Notes under the pieces: model-generated
The model's input: the letters and a program-made list of their open reading frames with translations, nothing else
The model's database searches: none
What the model was told of the DNA's origin: nothing
NCBI GenBank assembly: GCA_030550025.1
Contig: JAUQQC010000001.1
Coordinates: forward strand, 62,001 to 126,000
Reading direction: 5' to 3'
Length of the DNA: 64,000 nt
Source: Acidobacteriota bacterium
GTDB lineage: Bacteria > Acidobacteriota > Blastocatellia > HR10
Made by a program: the position numbers and the translations under genes
Shown: piece after piece, positions 1 to 9,507 of the stretch
How positions within the stretch are numbered: position 1 is the stretch's first letter
How the letters are laid out: each line of letters begins with the position of its first letter

Positions 1-2
1 TG

Positions 3-1754
3 ATGCTTGGGATCGGGGCGATTCCTTCACGACCGATGGCCCTCGTGCGCTTCCCCGGCGATGTCGAGAGTGGCGGGGTCGTACTTCGCGTTAGCGCACC
101 GCGCATCCTTTCGATTCAAGATGGGAGTCGGCTTTTCGTCGGCGGAGGAGCCGAAGACCCCAACGGGTACGGGCGGCCAGGAGCGAGCGGATTCATCCTC
201 ATCTCGGGGATTGGCTTGGCCGGTGCGACCGAGATCGAGTTCGAAGGGAGTGGAGTGCGAGGGGAAGTCGTGAGCGCGGGGGCGCCGGAGGAGTTGAACC
301 CTTCTGTCCTGGTGCGTGTCACGATCGAGCCGACGGCCGAGCCAGGGCCGCGCGCGTTCACCCTTCTGACCCCACGAGGTCCGGTGCGCAGCGAGGAAGT
401 GGCGTTCATCGTCGCGCCGTCTCGGATCCTCGCTATTCTGGATGAAGAAGGCGCGCCGGGATCGAGCGGGCGGGTCGAGATCTTCGGTATTGGTCTCGAT
501 CAAGCGCGTGCGGTCGAGTTCGAGGGGGCGGGCGTCTGGGGGACGGTCGTGCCCTCTGAGGCGGGATTCGAGTTCTTGAACCCCATTGTGGCGGTTGACC
601 TTCACATCGCTGAGGACGCGCCCTTGGGTGAGCGCGCGTTCGTCGTGGAGACGGCGCACGCGCGTGTGAGGAGCGACCCGGTTCGATTCCAGGTCGTCAC
701 ACCGCGCGTTGACGGGATTTGGGAGGGGCATAATTTTCGCCCTGATCAAGGCCCTCGCCTGAGCGGGGAGGGGGCTCGAGATTCCTTCGGTGACGTTCTC
801 ATCTTCGGCGTGGGGCTTGGTGGTGCCACCAAGGTGACTTTCTCCGGCGCGGGGATTGAGGCCTGGCTGAGGCCGGGGTTCCCCGAGCAGCAGCGAGAGC
901 TGAATCCGGTTCTCACGGTTCATGTCCGAATCGCCCCGGAGGCGCCCTTAGGGGAGCGGACGATCCAGGTGGCGATCCCTCGTGCTCCCGGGCGAGTGGA
1001 GAGTCGCGATACGGGGGTCACTTTTGCCGTCGTCGAGCCGCGCATTGATGGCATTGCCGATTGGCGCGGCTTCAATGAAGCGATTGTCGGCGCTTGCGGC
1101 GAAGTGGAGGTGCGGGGCGTGGGATTGCGCGAAGCAGCCGAGATCATCTTCTCCGAGCCTGGGGGGATTCGCGGGGTCGTCAAACCGGAGGCATCGAGTG
1201 CTCCGCTCTTGAACGAACCGCTCCGGGTGTGGATGGCGATTGAGGCCGATGCGACGATCGGCCCTCGCGCGTTCTCTCTGCGAACGCGGCGCGGGACGAT
1301 CACCAGCGGGACTGTCGTCTTCGTCGTCTCCACGCCACGGATCGTCGGCCTCAGTGTGGAGGAGACGATTCCTCTCTTCGGCGCATCGCGGATGTCGCTC
1401 GCCATCCTGGAGCGCTTTCGCTCTCCTTCTGCCTGGGGGGAACGGGGGAGCCTTCGTCAGTGGCTTCGATCCCGGCGTGTGGCTTCGCTGAAGGCGCAGA
1501 CCGTCGCCCGTAGTTTCTCTCTCGGGAACGAAGTCGCTCCGGCTTCAGCGGGCGATGCGCTCATTTTCGGCGTCGGGCTCATTGGGGCCCGCGCCGTTCG
1601 CTTCTTGGGAACAGGCGTGACGGCGACGATCCGTTCGATCCCGGTCGAGGACCTCAATCCCGCTGTCCCCATTCACCTTGAGATTCAGAGAACGGCTCCG
1701 CTTGGCGAGCAGACGTTCGTGCTCGAACTCCTCCCTTCCGGGTCGTGCCTATGA
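3..1754 (+). CDS. Partial repeat protein with tandem IPT/TIG-like domains
   Basis: The 583 visible residues are about five degenerate copies of a unit of roughly 100 residues. Each has a core like [17 protein letters not shown], then an LNP tripeptide, a segment like APLGER, and a final strand running to PRI (APRI, TPRI, EPRI). This resembles IPT/TIG or related Ig-like beta-sandwich repeats of extracellular proteins. The first 30 residues already match the tail of a unit with the same spacing as later copies, and no stop is visible before the ATG at 3. The gene therefore probably enters from upstream and this Met is internal. The last unit ends after [10 protein letters not shown] without its closing strand. 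No catalytic motif is seen. The function is unknown and an envelope or secreted structural role is an inference. Confidence 0.7.
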   Translation: MLGIGAIPSRPMALVRFPGDVESGGVVLRVSAPRILSIQDGSRLFVGGGAEDPNGYGRPGASGFILISGIGLAGATEIEFEGSGVRGEVVSAGAPEELNPSVLVRVTIEPTAEPGPRAFTLLTPRGPVRSEEVAFIVAPSRILAILDEEGAPGSSGRVEIFGIGLDQARAVEFEGAGVWGTVVPSEAGFEFLNPIVAVDLHIAEDAPLGERAFVVETAHARVRSDPVRFQVVTPRVDGIWEGHNFRPDQGPRLSGEGARDSFGDVLIFGVGLGGATKVTFSGAGIEAWLRPGFPEQQRELNPVLTVHVRIAPEAPLGERTIQVAIPRAPGRVESRDTGVTFAVVEPRIDGIADWRGFNEAIVGACGEVEVRGVGLREAAEIIFSEPGGIRGVVKPEASSAPLLNEPLRVWMAIEADATIGPRAFSLRTRRGTITSGTVVFVVSTPRIVGLSVEETIPLFGASRMSLAILERFRSPSAWGERGSLRQWLRSRRVASLKAQTVARSFSLGNEVAPASAGDALIFGVGLIGARAVRFLGTGVTATIRSIPVEDLNPAVPIHLEIQRTAPLGEQTFVLELLPSGSCL

Positions 1755-1875
1755 GCGATGGGGGAGCGAGTGGTTGCAAATTCTCCGGGGCCGGGACAAA
1801 ATTAAATTTTCCGTCGGGGGGGTGGAAGAGGCGCTGAGCGCCTCATCAAGTTTCGCGCAAGGGGAGCGAGCGGCC

Positions 1876-3024
1876 TTGGAGAACAAGCGGGATTATTACG
1901 AGGTCTTGGGCGTCAGCCGCACGGCGAGCGAGCAGGAGATCAAATCGGCCTATCGGAAGCTCGCGTTGAAGTATCACCCGGATCGGAATCCGGGCGACAA
2001 AGAGGCGGAGGAGAAGTTCAAGGAGATCGTCGAGGCGTACAGCGTCCTCTCGGATCCGGAGAAGCGCGCTCTTTACGACCGCTACGGGCATGCCGGGGTC
2101 AGCTCCTCGGCCGCGGCCGCCGGCTACGGTGCGGGTTTCGATCCCTTCGCCACATTCGAGGACCTGCTGGACGAGTTCTTCGGGTTCAGTGATCTCTTTG
2201 GGACGACGACGCGGCGGCGGTCGCGAGCGCGGCGCGGTGCTGATCTTCGGTACGATGTGGAGATCACGTTGGAAGAGGCCGCCCGCGGGGTTGAGAAGCA
2301 GATTCGCATTCCTCGCTTAGAAGTGTGTCCCCTTTGTCGGGGCGCGGGGACGGCTCCGGGCACATCGCCCGTGCGCTGTCCGACCTGCGGGGGGAGCGGT
2401 CAGGTTCGGTATCAGCAGGGATTTTTCACGATCTCGCGCACATGTGCCCATTGTCAGGGGGCGGGGACGATCATTCGGCATCCGTGCGAGGAATGTCGTG
2501 GCCGAGGGCGCGTCGAGCGCGAGCGCATTCTGGAGGTGCGCATCCCGCCGGGCGTGGAGGAAGGGACGCGATTGCGTTTGGCTGGAGAAGGTGAGGGGGG
2601 GATCGCCGGCGGCGCGCCCGGAGATCTTTACGTCATCGTTCACGTTCGCCCACATGAGTTCTTCGCGCGTCAGGGTGATGACCTTTACTGCACGGTGCCC
2701 ATCACCTTCGCTCAAGCGGCGCTCGGCGCGGAGCTGAAAATCCCGACGCTTTTAGATGGCGAGGAATCTGTGGAGATTCCGCCGGGGACGCAGTCGGGAG
2801 AGACCTTTCGGTTACGCGGGCGCGGGATGCCGCGCGTAGATCGGCCCGGTCGTGGAGATCTCATCGTCGAGGTTCGCGTCATCACGCCGACGCGATTGAG
2901 CCGCGAGATGCGGCGCCTCTTTGAGGAGCTGGCGCGCTTGGAGGCGAAGGAAGCGGGCGACAAGAGCCTCTTGGAGCGCTTCAAGGACCTGCTCGGCGGC
3001 AAAGAGGGGCGCGCGCGCTCATGA
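1876..3024 (+). CDS. dnaJ: Chaperone protein DnaJ
   Basis: This is the Hsp40 co-chaperone that stimulates DnaK ATPase and delivers unfolded clients. In order it shows a J domain starting DYYEVLGVS with the HPD signature (YHPDRNPGD), a Gly/Phe-rich stretch ([20 protein letters not shown]), four CxxCxGxG zinc-finger repeats ([32 protein letters not shown]), and the C-terminal substrate-binding barrels. At 382 residues it has full family length. I chose the TTG at 1876 because the residues before it do not resemble DnaJ and AGGGGAG lies a few bases upstream. The open frame itself extends to 1678 and overlaps the preceding gene. No dnaK, grpE or hrcA is in the window. Confidence 0.95.
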   Translation: MENKRDYYEVLGVSRTASEQEIKSAYRKLALKYHPDRNPGDKEAEEKFKEIVEAYSVLSDPEKRALYDRYGHAGVSSSAAAAGYGAGFDPFATFEDLLDEFFGFSDLFGTTTRRRSRARRGADLRYDVEITLEEAARGVEKQIRIPRLEVCPLCRGAGTAPGTSPVRCPTCGGSGQVRYQQGFFTISRTCAHCQGAGTIIRHPCEECRGRGRVERERILEVRIPPGVEEGTRLRLAGEGEGGIAGGAPGDLYVIVHVRPHEFFARQGDDLYCTVPITFAQAALGAELKIPTLLDGEESVEIPPGTQSGETFRLRGRGMPRVDRPGRGDLIVEVRVITPTRLSREMRRLFEELARLEAKEAGDKSLLERFKDLLGGKEGRARS

Positions 3025-3052
3025 CGCGGAGAGACCCTCTGGGGAGATACTG

Positions 3053-3685
3053 ATGGCGAAATGTGCGAAATGCATGAAGCAACCCGCCCGGCGCGAGTGT
3101 GCCGCATTAGGGGAGCGAATCTGCCCGCTCTGCTGCGCGCACTTGCGGATGCTCGTTCTGGCGTGCCCGGAGCACTGCCCATACCTTCAAGATGCCCGCC
3201 GCACGACGGGAGAGCGGCGCATGGGGCAGTTGCTCGCGCATCTGTCCGCGATGGGGAAGGAATCGTTGGTGGAAGTTCTCGCGCACATGAGTCCGCTGTT
3301 GGCATTTCTGGAGAGGGCGATCGTCGAGGTGCAGCGCCAACGCTTTCGCGACCTCACGGACGATGAGGTCTTGGCTGGAGTGGAGAACGCCATCCGAACG
3401 TACGAGACGCTCGAACGAGGGATCATTTACGAACATCGCTCGGAATCCCCGCGCGTTCATGCCGTGACGGAGTCGCTCTTGAAGGCTTTGGAGCGCGTGG
3501 AGAAGGACCTTGTCGAGCGCGGAGTGCGCATTCGAACGAGCGAGGCGCTGGCGTGCCTGCGCGTGCTGGCCGAATCCGTTCGCGCGATAAAGGACGAGCG
3601 GGAGGCGCAGGCGTATCTTCGCGTCGCCGCCCTCTTTCAGCCCTACCCCAGGTCGGAATCGCGCCTCATCGTCGTGCCGGAGTGA
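3053..3685 (+). CDS. Small cysteine-rich (putative zinc-binding) protein
   Basis: The 210-residue protein starts MAKCAKC and has eight cysteines in its first 45 residues (CAKC, C, CPLCC, CPEHC), which suggests one or two structural zinc sites. The rest is predicted to be helical, charged and without membrane segments. The start at 3053 follows GGGGAG by 7 bases, and the gene begins 28 bp after dnaJ, so the two are probably co-transcribed. I do not recognise a named family. A role linked to protein quality control would rest only on the dnaJ neighbour and is unproven. Confidence 0.75.
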   Translation: MAKCAKCMKQPARRECAALGERICPLCCAHLRMLVLACPEHCPYLQDARRTTGERRMGQLLAHLSAMGKESLVEVLAHMSPLLAFLERAIVEVQRQRFRDLTDDEVLAGVENAIRTYETLERGIIYEHRSESPRVHAVTESLLKALERVEKDLVERGVRIRTSEALACLRVLAESVRAIKDEREAQAYLRVAALFQPYPRSESRLIVVPE

Positions 3686-3721
3686 ACGAGCGCTCCGGCA
3701 GCGAAGACCGGGCGAGAAGCC

Positions 3722-4801
3722 ATGAGTCGGGCGAAGGCCATCGAGCGAATCCTGATTCGCGGGGTGAACTGGGTTGGCGACTCGGTCATGACGATCCCGG
3801 CGTTACGCCAGTTGCGACGCGCCTTCCCTCATGCGCATCTGACGCTACTTGTGCGGCCGCCGCTGGCCGGCCTCTTTCGCGGGGCGGAGTTTGTGGATGA
3901 AGTGGTTCCATTGGAGCTGCGCTCAGCGCGCGAGTATTGGCGGGCGATAGCCATGTTGCGCGCTCGGCGATACGATATGGCCGTCCTCTTGCCAAATGCC
4001 TTTGGCGCGGCGCTTCTGACCTTCGCGGCTGGCATTCCGATTCGCGTCGGTTATCCGACCGATGGACGCGCGTGGCTACTCACACATCGCATCCCGCTGA
4101 GGCCTCACTGGCGACGAGAGCATCAGGTCTATTTCTACCTCCATCTGATCGCCGAACTCGAACACCGCCTTGGTGGGGCCGAGCGCGTATCGTTCGCTGA
4201 TCCGATTCCTCGATTGACCGTCTCCGAAGAGCGGAAGCGGGGGGCGTTGGCCTTCTTGGCCGAGCGGGGCGTGGACGTGGGGCGGAAGATCGTGGTCGTG
4301 AATCCGGGGGCGGTGAACAGTCGCGCGAAGCAGTGGCTGCCCGAACGCTTCGCGGCTGTCGGCGATGCCTTGCTGGAGCGCGGCGATACGTCGGTCGTCC
4401 TCATCGGCACGCCGGCGGAGCGAGCGATCTCCGAAGCGGTGCGTCGGCACATGCGTTACGCGCCCGTCGTCGTAACTGGCGAGACGAGTGTGGAATTGAT
4501 GGTGGCCATCTTGAGCTGCGCGCGACTGGTCATCTCCAACGATACGGGGGCGGCGCATGTGGCCCCCGCTGTTGGCACGCCGGTGATCGTGCTCTTCGGT
4601 CCGACGGAAGATCTTGCCACGCGCCCTTTTTCGGATCGGGCCCTTGTGATCCGCAAGCCTGTGGCGTGCGCCCCGTGCATGCGGCGCGAGTGCCCGATTG
4701 ACCACCGCTGCATGACCGGCATCGCGGTCGAGGACGTCGTGCGTCCGGCTTTCCGCCTGTTGGACGAAGGGGGATGGGCGCGCGCCTTCGTCGCGTCTTA
4801 G
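3722..4801 (+). CDS. waaF: Lipopolysaccharide heptosyltransferase II (GT9)
   Basis: This enzyme adds the second L-glycero-D-manno-heptose to the inner core of LPS on the cytoplasmic face of the inner membrane, using ADP-heptose. The N-terminus carries the WaaF-type signature RGVNWVGDSVMTIPAL. The second Rossmann half has SNDTGAAHVAPAVGTPVIVLFGPT (split here as SNDTGAAHVA and FGPT), the sugar-nucleotide site of GT9 enzymes. The C-terminal CAPCMRRECPIDHRC cluster is typical of WaaF rather than WaaC. At 359 residues it has family length. It opens the heptose operon: gmhB begins 4 bp after its stop. Confidence 0.93.
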   Translation: MSRAKAIERILIRGVNWVGDSVMTIPALRQLRRAFPHAHLTLLVRPPLAGLFRGAEFVDEVVPLELRSAREYWRAIAMLRARRYDMAVLLPNAFGAALLTFAAGIPIRVGYPTDGRAWLLTHRIPLRPHWRREHQVYFYLHLIAELEHRLGGAERVSFADPIPRLTVSEERKRGALAFLAERGVDVGRKIVVVNPGAVNSRAKQWLPERFAAVGDALLERGDTSVVLIGTPAERAISEAVRRHMRYAPVVVTGETSVELMVAILSCARLVISNDTGAAHVAPAVGTPVIVLFGPTEDLATRPFSDRALVIRKPVACAPCMRRECPIDHRCMTGIAVEDVVRPAFRLLDEGGWARAFVAS

Positions 4802-4805
4802 AGCG

Positions 4806-5489
4806 ATGGTAAGACCGTCGGACATCGACGAGTTGGGGGAAGGCATGCTGGATCTCGACTGGCGGCGCCACCGAAGAACGTCCGAGCCGGGACGCGCGCG
4901 CGCCGTCTTCCTCGATCGCGATGGCACGCTCAGTGAAGACGTCGGGTATGCGTGCGAGGTCGCGCAGTATCGGCTCTTCCCGTGGACGGTTCCGGCACTG
5001 CGCGCTCTTCGACAGGCCGGATATCGCGTGATCGTCCTCACGAACCAATCGGGCGTCGCACGAGGATATTTCCCCGAGACCATGGTGCAGGAGGTACATC
5101 GCCGGTTCGAGCGGGAGTTGCGGGAGCATGGGGCCCAGTGGGATGCCATCTACTATTGTCCCCATCATCCCGAGGGGATTGTGCCTGCTTATCGCCGGAT
5201 GTGCGCGTGTCGGAAGCCGGCGACCGGGCTTGTCGAGCGCGCAGCGCGAGAGTTCGCGCTTGATCTCCCGCGGTGCGTCTTCATCGGCGACAAGTACACC
5301 GACATTATGCTCGCACATCGGGTCGGCGCGCGCGGCGTCTTAGTGTTGACCGGACATGGGCGAGAGGAATGGGCGCGTTCCCGAAAGGAAGGGTGGCGCC
5401 CTCCCGATCATGTGGCCGGGAATTTGTGGGAGGCCGTTCAGTGGGTGTTGAGTCATGAAGGCGGGGCCGAGTGCGACGCGACTCCTTGA
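4806..5489 (+). CDS. gmhB: D-glycero-D-manno-heptose 1,7-bisphosphate 7-phosphatase
   Basis: This HAD phosphatase removes the C7 phosphate in ADP-heptose synthesis. The nucleophile motif is VFLDRDGTL (residues ~37-45), followed by TNQSG, a zinc-binding loop with YYCPHHPEG and CACRKP, and the acidic motif IGDKYTDIMLA. The core matches the family, but the 227-residue product has about 35 extra residues at the N-terminus. The ATG at 4845 (MLDLDW) is preceded by GGGGGAAGG and could be the true start. The gene overlaps rfaE1 by 35 bp. GmhB-like proteins can also act on other sugar bisphosphates, but this context favours heptose. Confidence 0.92.
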   Translation: MVRPSDIDELGEGMLDLDWRRHRRTSEPGRARAVFLDRDGTLSEDVGYACEVAQYRLFPWTVPALRALRQAGYRVIVLTNQSGVARGYFPETMVQEVHRRFERELREHGAQWDAIYYCPHHPEGIVPAYRRMCACRKPATGLVERAAREFALDLPRCVFIGDKYTDIMLAHRVGARGVLVLTGHGREEWARSRKEGWRPPDHVAGNLWEAVQWVLSHEGGAECDATP

Positions 5490-6498
5490 CGTGATCGCGC
5501 GATTCCGCAGCCGTCGGATCGTCGTCGTGGGCGATCTCATCGCCGATGAATTCGTCTACGGGGAGATCTCGCGTATCTCACGGGAAGCGCCGGTGATGAT
5601 CCTTCGGTTCGAACACAAGGAGATGCAGCCCGGAGGATGCGGCAATGCGGCGGCGAATCTCGCGGCGCTGGGGGCTGAGGTGGCTGTCGTCGGCATCGTC
5701 GGGCGGGATGCCGAAGGACGCGCCATCGTGCGTGCCCTCCGGCAGCGCGGCGTGGATGTCTCGGCGGTGAGCGTCGTGCCTGGATATCGCACTCCCACGA
5801 AGACGCGCATCCTCGCCGGATCTGTTCATTCGACGCGCCAGCAGGTGATCCGCATCGATCGAGAGCCCGAGTCTCCTCCGCCTGAAGTCGCTCTTCGCGC
5901 GCTCGTTCCTCGCGTGCGCGAGCTGGCCACCTCGGCCGATGGGGTCATCCTCTCCGACTATCACTATGGCCTTGTTCATCCCCTCCTGGTGGAAGCCGTT
6001 CGGCGCCTGGCGCAACGCGGTCTGCTCGTCACCGTGGATTCCCGGCATCGGCTATTGGAGCTGGGCGGATTCACGTCGGCGACGCCGAATCAATCGGAGG
6101 TCGAGGAGGTCTATGGGCGACATCTCGACGATCTCTCCGCGCTGGAGAGAGCCGGGCGCCAGTTGCGTCGCCGCTTGCAACTGGCTGCCCTTTTGATCAC
6201 GCGTGGGAAGGAGGGGATGTCTCTGTTCCAGGATGGACATCCGGTCGTTCATCTGCCCGTCGTGGGCAGCCGCGAGCCGGTGGATGTGACCGGAGCGGGG
6301 GATACGGTGATCGCCACGTACACACTCGCGCTCGCAGCGGGAGCGAGTTTTCTGGAAGCTGCACATCTGGCTAATCACGCCGGCGGGATCGTCGTCATGA
6401 AGCGCGGCACGGCGACGGTCAGCGGAGCCGAGCTTCGCGCTTCCATTCTCTCTTGGGATGTTCGCGATGAGCAGGGCGAAGATTCGTTCTCTCGATGA
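5455..6498 (+). CDS. rfaE1: D-glycero-beta-D-manno-heptose-7-phosphate kinase
   Basis: This PfkB/ribokinase-fold kinase makes heptose 1,7-bisphosphate, the GmhB substrate. The start [17 protein letters not shown] leads into [14 protein letters not shown]. The PfkB signature [16 protein letters not shown] and the C-terminal anion-hole motif [17 protein letters not shown] (catalytic Asp in GAGD) are intact. At 347 residues it corresponds to the first half of E. coli HldE. The adenylyltransferase half is a separate overlapping gene, so this organism uses the split arrangement. It overlaps gmhB upstream and rfaE2 downstream, implying translational coupling. Confidence 0.95.
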   Translation: MKAGPSATRLLDVIARFRSRRIVVVGDLIADEFVYGEISRISREAPVMILRFEHKEMQPGGCGNAAANLAALGAEVAVVGIVGRDAEGRAIVRALRQRGVDVSAVSVVPGYRTPTKTRILAGSVHSTRQQVIRIDREPESPPPEVALRALVPRVRELATSADGVILSDYHYGLVHPLLVEAVRRLAQRGLLVTVDSRHRLLELGGFTSATPNQSEVEEVYGRHLDDLSALERAGRQLRRRLQLAALLITRGKEGMSLFQDGHPVVHLPVVGSREPVDVTGAGDTVIATYTLALAAGASFLEAAHLANHAGGIVVMKRGTATVSGAELRASILSWDVRDEQGEDSFSR

Positions 6499-6949
6499 GC
6501 TTCGACGCGACGTCGCGGCTGCGCGAGCGCGCGGTCAACGCATCGTGCTCGCCAATGGGTGCTTCGATCTCCTCCACGTCGGACACGTTCGATACCTGCA
6601 GGCGGCGCGACGACTGGGCGATCTCCTCATCGTCGGCGTGAATTCCGATGCCGCCGTTCGCGCGTTGAAGGGGGAGGGGCGTCCCATCCTGCCGGCCGAA
6701 GAGCGTGCGGAGATCGTCGCCGCTTTCGCGTGTGTGGATTATGTCGTCATCTTCGACGACGTGACGGTCGCGCCGCTGCTGGAGGCCTTGCGTCCCGACG
6801 TGCACGCCAAGGGGACAGATTATACGCCGGAGACAGTCCCGGAGCGAGAGATCGTTCGAGGCTATGGGGGACGAGTCGCTATCGTCGGCGATGAGAAGTG
6901 CCATTCGAGCCGCGATGTGATTGCGAGAATTCGCCAAGCGAACGCGTGA
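6467..6949 (+). CDS. rfaE2: D-glycero-beta-D-manno-heptose 1-phosphate adenylyltransferase
   Basis: This cytidylyltransferase-like nucleotidyltransferase activates heptose 1-phosphate with ATP to ADP-heptose. The family fingerprint is [15 protein letters not shown] near residue 29, with the HxGH catalytic element, followed by [16 protein letters not shown] and [12 protein letters not shown]. It is 160 residues from ATG 6467 ([12 protein letters not shown]). A second ATG lies 9 bp upstream at 6458. It overlaps the end of rfaE1, and its TGA shares a base with the waaC start (TGATG). The epimerase HldD and isomerase GmhA needed to complete the pathway are not in the window. Confidence 0.94.
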   Translation: MSRAKIRSLDELRRDVAAARARGQRIVLANGCFDLLHVGHVRYLQAARRLGDLLIVGVNSDAAVRALKGEGRPILPAEERAEIVAAFACVDYVVIFDDVTVAPLLEALRPDVHAKGTDYTPETVPEREIVRGYGGRVAIVGDEKCHSSRDVIARIRQANA

Positions 6950-8028
6950 TGAACGTCCTCATCGTCAAGCTGAGCGCCATCGGCGACGTCATCCATACGC
7001 TTCCAGCCCTCGCTCGACTTCGGCGCGCCTTCCCGCAAGCGCGAATCAGTTGGATCGTCGAGCGCGCGGTGGCTGAGTTGCTGCGGGATCACCCGATGCT
7101 CGACGCGGTGATCGAGGTGGACACGCGACGCTGGCGAAAGCGCTGGCTCGCTCGCGCGACGTGGGAGGAGGTCCAAGATGCCCTCGCGCTTCTGCGGCAC
7201 CACCGTTATGATCTCGGCTTCGATTTTCAGGGATTGATGAAATCGGCTGTGGTGCTCTGGCTCTCCGGAGCCGAGCGGCGTATCGGGTTCGAGACGGCAG
7301 CGCTCAAGGAGAAAGCGAGTCGGCTGTTTCTGACGGAGCAAGTCCCCGTTCCCGCTGATGCGCATGTGATCGAGCGAAATCTCGCGCTCGTGCGGCATGT
7401 GGTTGGGGGAAGTGAAGATCGAGGCCCGTACGAATTCCCCCTCTCGATCTCGGGGGAGGATCGCCGCGCGGTGGAGGAGCGCCTGGAGGTATTGGGCATT
7501 CAGGACTTCGCGCTCCTCAATCCGGGAGGGGGATGGGCGGCCAAGCGCTGGCCGCCGGAGCGGTACGGGGCGGTCGCGGATTTCCTCTGGGAGCGCTACG
7601 GATGGATCTCGCTGGTACCCTTCGGCCCGTCCGAAGAGGTGTTGGCGCAGATGGTCGCGCGCGCCTCGCGGTGGAAGAAAGCCGTGCCGTTTCCCTGTAC
7701 GCTCAAGCAACTGGCAGCGCTCGCCGATCGCGCGCGCGTATTCCTTGGTGGAGATACGGGACCGTTGCATTTGGCGGCCGCGCGCGGGACACCCATTGTC
7801 GCCCTCTATGGGCCGACCTCAGCGCAGCGCAACGGTCCGTTTCATCCGGAGGATCAAGTCATCGAGCGACCGCCGGCTTCCGGCTATCGCTACTACAGCC
7901 GGCGACAGCGCGATGCCGGATTTCTGGATATCCCCGTCTACGAAGTCATCGCGGCAATCGAGCGGCGCGTCGCTCTGGCGGAGAAATCCTCTGCGCTGGC
8001 CCGAAAGGGGGGTCCTCCCGATTCTTGA
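6949..8028 (+). CDS. waaC: Lipopolysaccharide heptosyltransferase I (GT9)
   Basis: This enzyme transfers the first heptose from ADP-heptose to Kdo of the LPS inner core. The N-terminus [21 protein letters not shown] is the WaaC-type signature (shown in two parts: IVKLSAIGD and VIHTLPAL). The donor site reads [20 protein letters not shown] followed by ALYGPTSAQRNGPF. The CxxC-rich tail seen in the WaaF product upstream is absent. The product has 359 residues from the ATG at 6949, which overlaps the rfaE2 stop. Having both transferases flank the synthesis genes gives a compact inner-core heptose operon. Confidence 0.92.
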   Translation: MNVLIVKLSAIGDVIHTLPALARLRRAFPQARISWIVERAVAELLRDHPMLDAVIEVDTRRWRKRWLARATWEEVQDALALLRHHRYDLGFDFQGLMKSAVVLWLSGAERRIGFETAALKEKASRLFLTEQVPVPADAHVIERNLALVRHVVGGSEDRGPYEFPLSISGEDRRAVEERLEVLGIQDFALLNPGGGWAAKRWPPERYGAVADFLWERYGWISLVPFGPSEEVLAQMVARASRWKKAVPFPCTLKQLAALADRARVFLGGDTGPLHLAAARGTPIVALYGPTSAQRNGPFHPEDQVIERPPASGYRYYSRRQRDAGFLDIPVYEVIAAIERRVALAEKSSALARKGGPPDS

Positions 8029-8035
8029 GCAAACC

Positions 8036-8614
8036 ATGATTCGCTCGAAATGGAGGCAATGGTTGCGGGCGCATCTTGGGTTGCTGCGAGCCCTGCGTCG
8101 CGCGCGCGTTCCCGCGAGCGTGGGACTGTTGATCGTCTTCTTGATCGAGGCGGAGCCAACGATCGCGTCGGTCCTCGGTGGAGCGGCACTTGCCCTCCCC
8201 GGATTAGGCCTTCGCGCGTGGGCCTCTCGCCACCTTCGGAAAGACCGTGCGCTCGCGACGACAGGCCCTTACGCGTATACGCGCAATCCGCTCTATCTCG
8301 GCTCTTTCCTTCTCGGGCTGGCGCTCGCGCTCGCTTGTCGAAGCAAGTGGCTTTTGGTATGTTTCTTCATCTTTTTCGCGAGCGTGTACGTACCGACAAT
8401 GATCGTGGAGGCGGAGCATCTGCGAGCGCTATTCGGCGCGGCGTTTGAGACCTACGAACGGCAAGTCCCTCTCTTCTTCCCGAGGCCTTGGCGGCGTTTT
8501 GGCGCTTCGGGGAACGCTGAGGGGGATTGGACGCTCTACATCGAGAATCGGGAATATCGCGTACTGCTTGGCTATGGGTTGGTCCTGGCGGTTCTATTGG
8601 CCAAGGCCGTGTGA
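8036..8614 (+). CDS. Isoprenylcysteine carboxyl methyltransferase (ICMT)-like membrane methyltransferase
   Basis: This 192-residue integral membrane protein belongs to the ICMT/PEMT-like family of SAM-dependent methyltransferases. Hydrophobic segments fill residues ~25-55, ~80-105 and the C-terminus. The conserved region TTGPYAYTRNPLYLGSFLLG is followed by the family element EAEHLRALFGAAFETYERQV and a PLFFP turn. The ATG at 8036 lies 7 bp after the waaC stop. The substrate cannot be told from sequence. In bacteria these proteins are often of unknown target and may modify a lipid or small molecule. Its place in the LPS operon hints at an envelope substrate, but this is an inference. Confidence 0.82.
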   Translation: MIRSKWRQWLRAHLGLLRALRRARVPASVGLLIVFLIEAEPTIASVLGGAALALPGLGLRAWASRHLRKDRALATTGPYAYTRNPLYLGSFLLGLALALACRSKWLLVCFFIFFASVYVPTMIVEAEHLRALFGAAFETYERQVPLFFPRPWRRFGASGNAEGDWTLYIENREYRVLLGYGLVLAVLLAKAV

Positions 8615-9503
8615 TCGGTGCGCGTCTCTTAAGCGAGCCTGGAGCGCGCTCTTGATCGGCGGGCTCCTGTTCGCTTTGATCCCAACGCGCGCAGGCGGAA
8701 ATGGCCACGCGGTCTTAGCGCCCGTGCAAGAGGCCGCGTCGGCTCTCCCGCTTCCTTTCGCCGAGGGGGAGCGGCTCGTGTATCAAGCGCGCTATTCCAA
8801 GCTCCTTCTCTCGGCCATCGTGGGGCGCCTCACCTTCACCTTCGGACGCTCGCAGGAGCGTCCCCTGTTGAACGCCTACCATCTGCGAGTGGAAGCCGTC
8901 TCCGAAGGGGTACTCATGGCGCTTCTGGGGATTCGCGTGGAGGATCTCTTCGAGTCCTTCGTGGATCCGCAGGATTTCGGTGTGCTGCGGACGCGGAAGC
9001 AGCTCGTCGAGGGGTCGAAGCGGAGCTTTCACCTCGCCCTCTTCGATCGGGAGCGCGCATCGGTCACCTATATCGTGCGCGATCTCGCGCGGCCGGTCGA
9101 GCCGCCGAAGGTGAAGGAGAACGCCACACGCCCTTGGGTGCAGGACATCCTCTCCGGCATCTATTACGTCCGCACGCAACCGCTCATGCCGGGAAGCGTG
9201 CTCCGCTTCCCCGTGAGCGATGAGGGGGAGACCTACGATGTGGAGGTCCGCGTGCACGAGATCGAGGAGGTGGAGACGCCGCGCGGCCGCGTCTCGGCCA
9301 TCAAGATCGAGCCGTTGGTGTTTGGTCCGGGTCGCTTGATTCGCAAGGAGGGGGAGATGTTCATCTGGCTGAGTGCGGACGGACGCCGCGTGCCGCTTCT
9401 TGCGCGGGTGCGCGGTGGATTCGGAGTGGTGCAGGTGCAGTTGATCGAGGAGGAGCCGGGGGCTTCCGCGCAGCCGGGGGACGACGCTCGCCCGATACGG
9501 TGA
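8574..9503 (+). CDS. DUF3108-type exported protein
   Basis: The body of this ~309-residue protein (PFAEGERLVYQARYSKLLLS, DVEVRVHEIEEVETPRGRVS, LSADGRRVPLLARVRGGFG) matches the pattern of DUF3108 proteins, periplasmic beta-rich proteins of unknown function in Gram-negative bacteria. A hydrophobic stretch (ALLIGGLLFALIPTRA) makes a plausible signal peptide. The start is uncertain. ATG 8574 puts the signal core at residues ~23-38 and overlaps the previous gene by 41 bp. A TTG near 8652 would remove the overlap. It lies in the run from the LPS operon into the FHA-protease gene, consistent with an envelope role. Confidence 0.75.
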   Translation: MGWSWRFYWPRPCDRCASLKRAWSALLIGGLLFALIPTRAGGNGHAVLAPVQEAASALPLPFAEGERLVYQARYSKLLLSAIVGRLTFTFGRSQERPLLNAYHLRVEAVSEGVLMALLGIRVEDLFESFVDPQDFGVLRTRKQLVEGSKRSFHLALFDRERASVTYIVRDLARPVEPPKVKENATRPWVQDILSGIYYVRTQPLMPGSVLRFPVSDEGETYDVEVRVHEIEEVETPRGRVSAIKIEPLVFGPGRLIRKEGEMFIWLSADGRRVPLLARVRGGFGVVQVQLIEEEPGASAQPGDDARPIR

Positions 9504-9507
9504 CCGG

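Noticed and set aside
1740-1830. Frameshift that would extend the IPT/TIG-like protein
   Set aside because: None of the three frames after the stop continues the repeat pattern convincingly, so a natural end is more likely.
7397-8035. N-terminal extension of the ICMT-like protein through waaC
   Set aside because: It overlaps waaC in another frame and reads as Arg/Ser-rich shadow sequence. The membrane protein starts naturally at ATG 8036.
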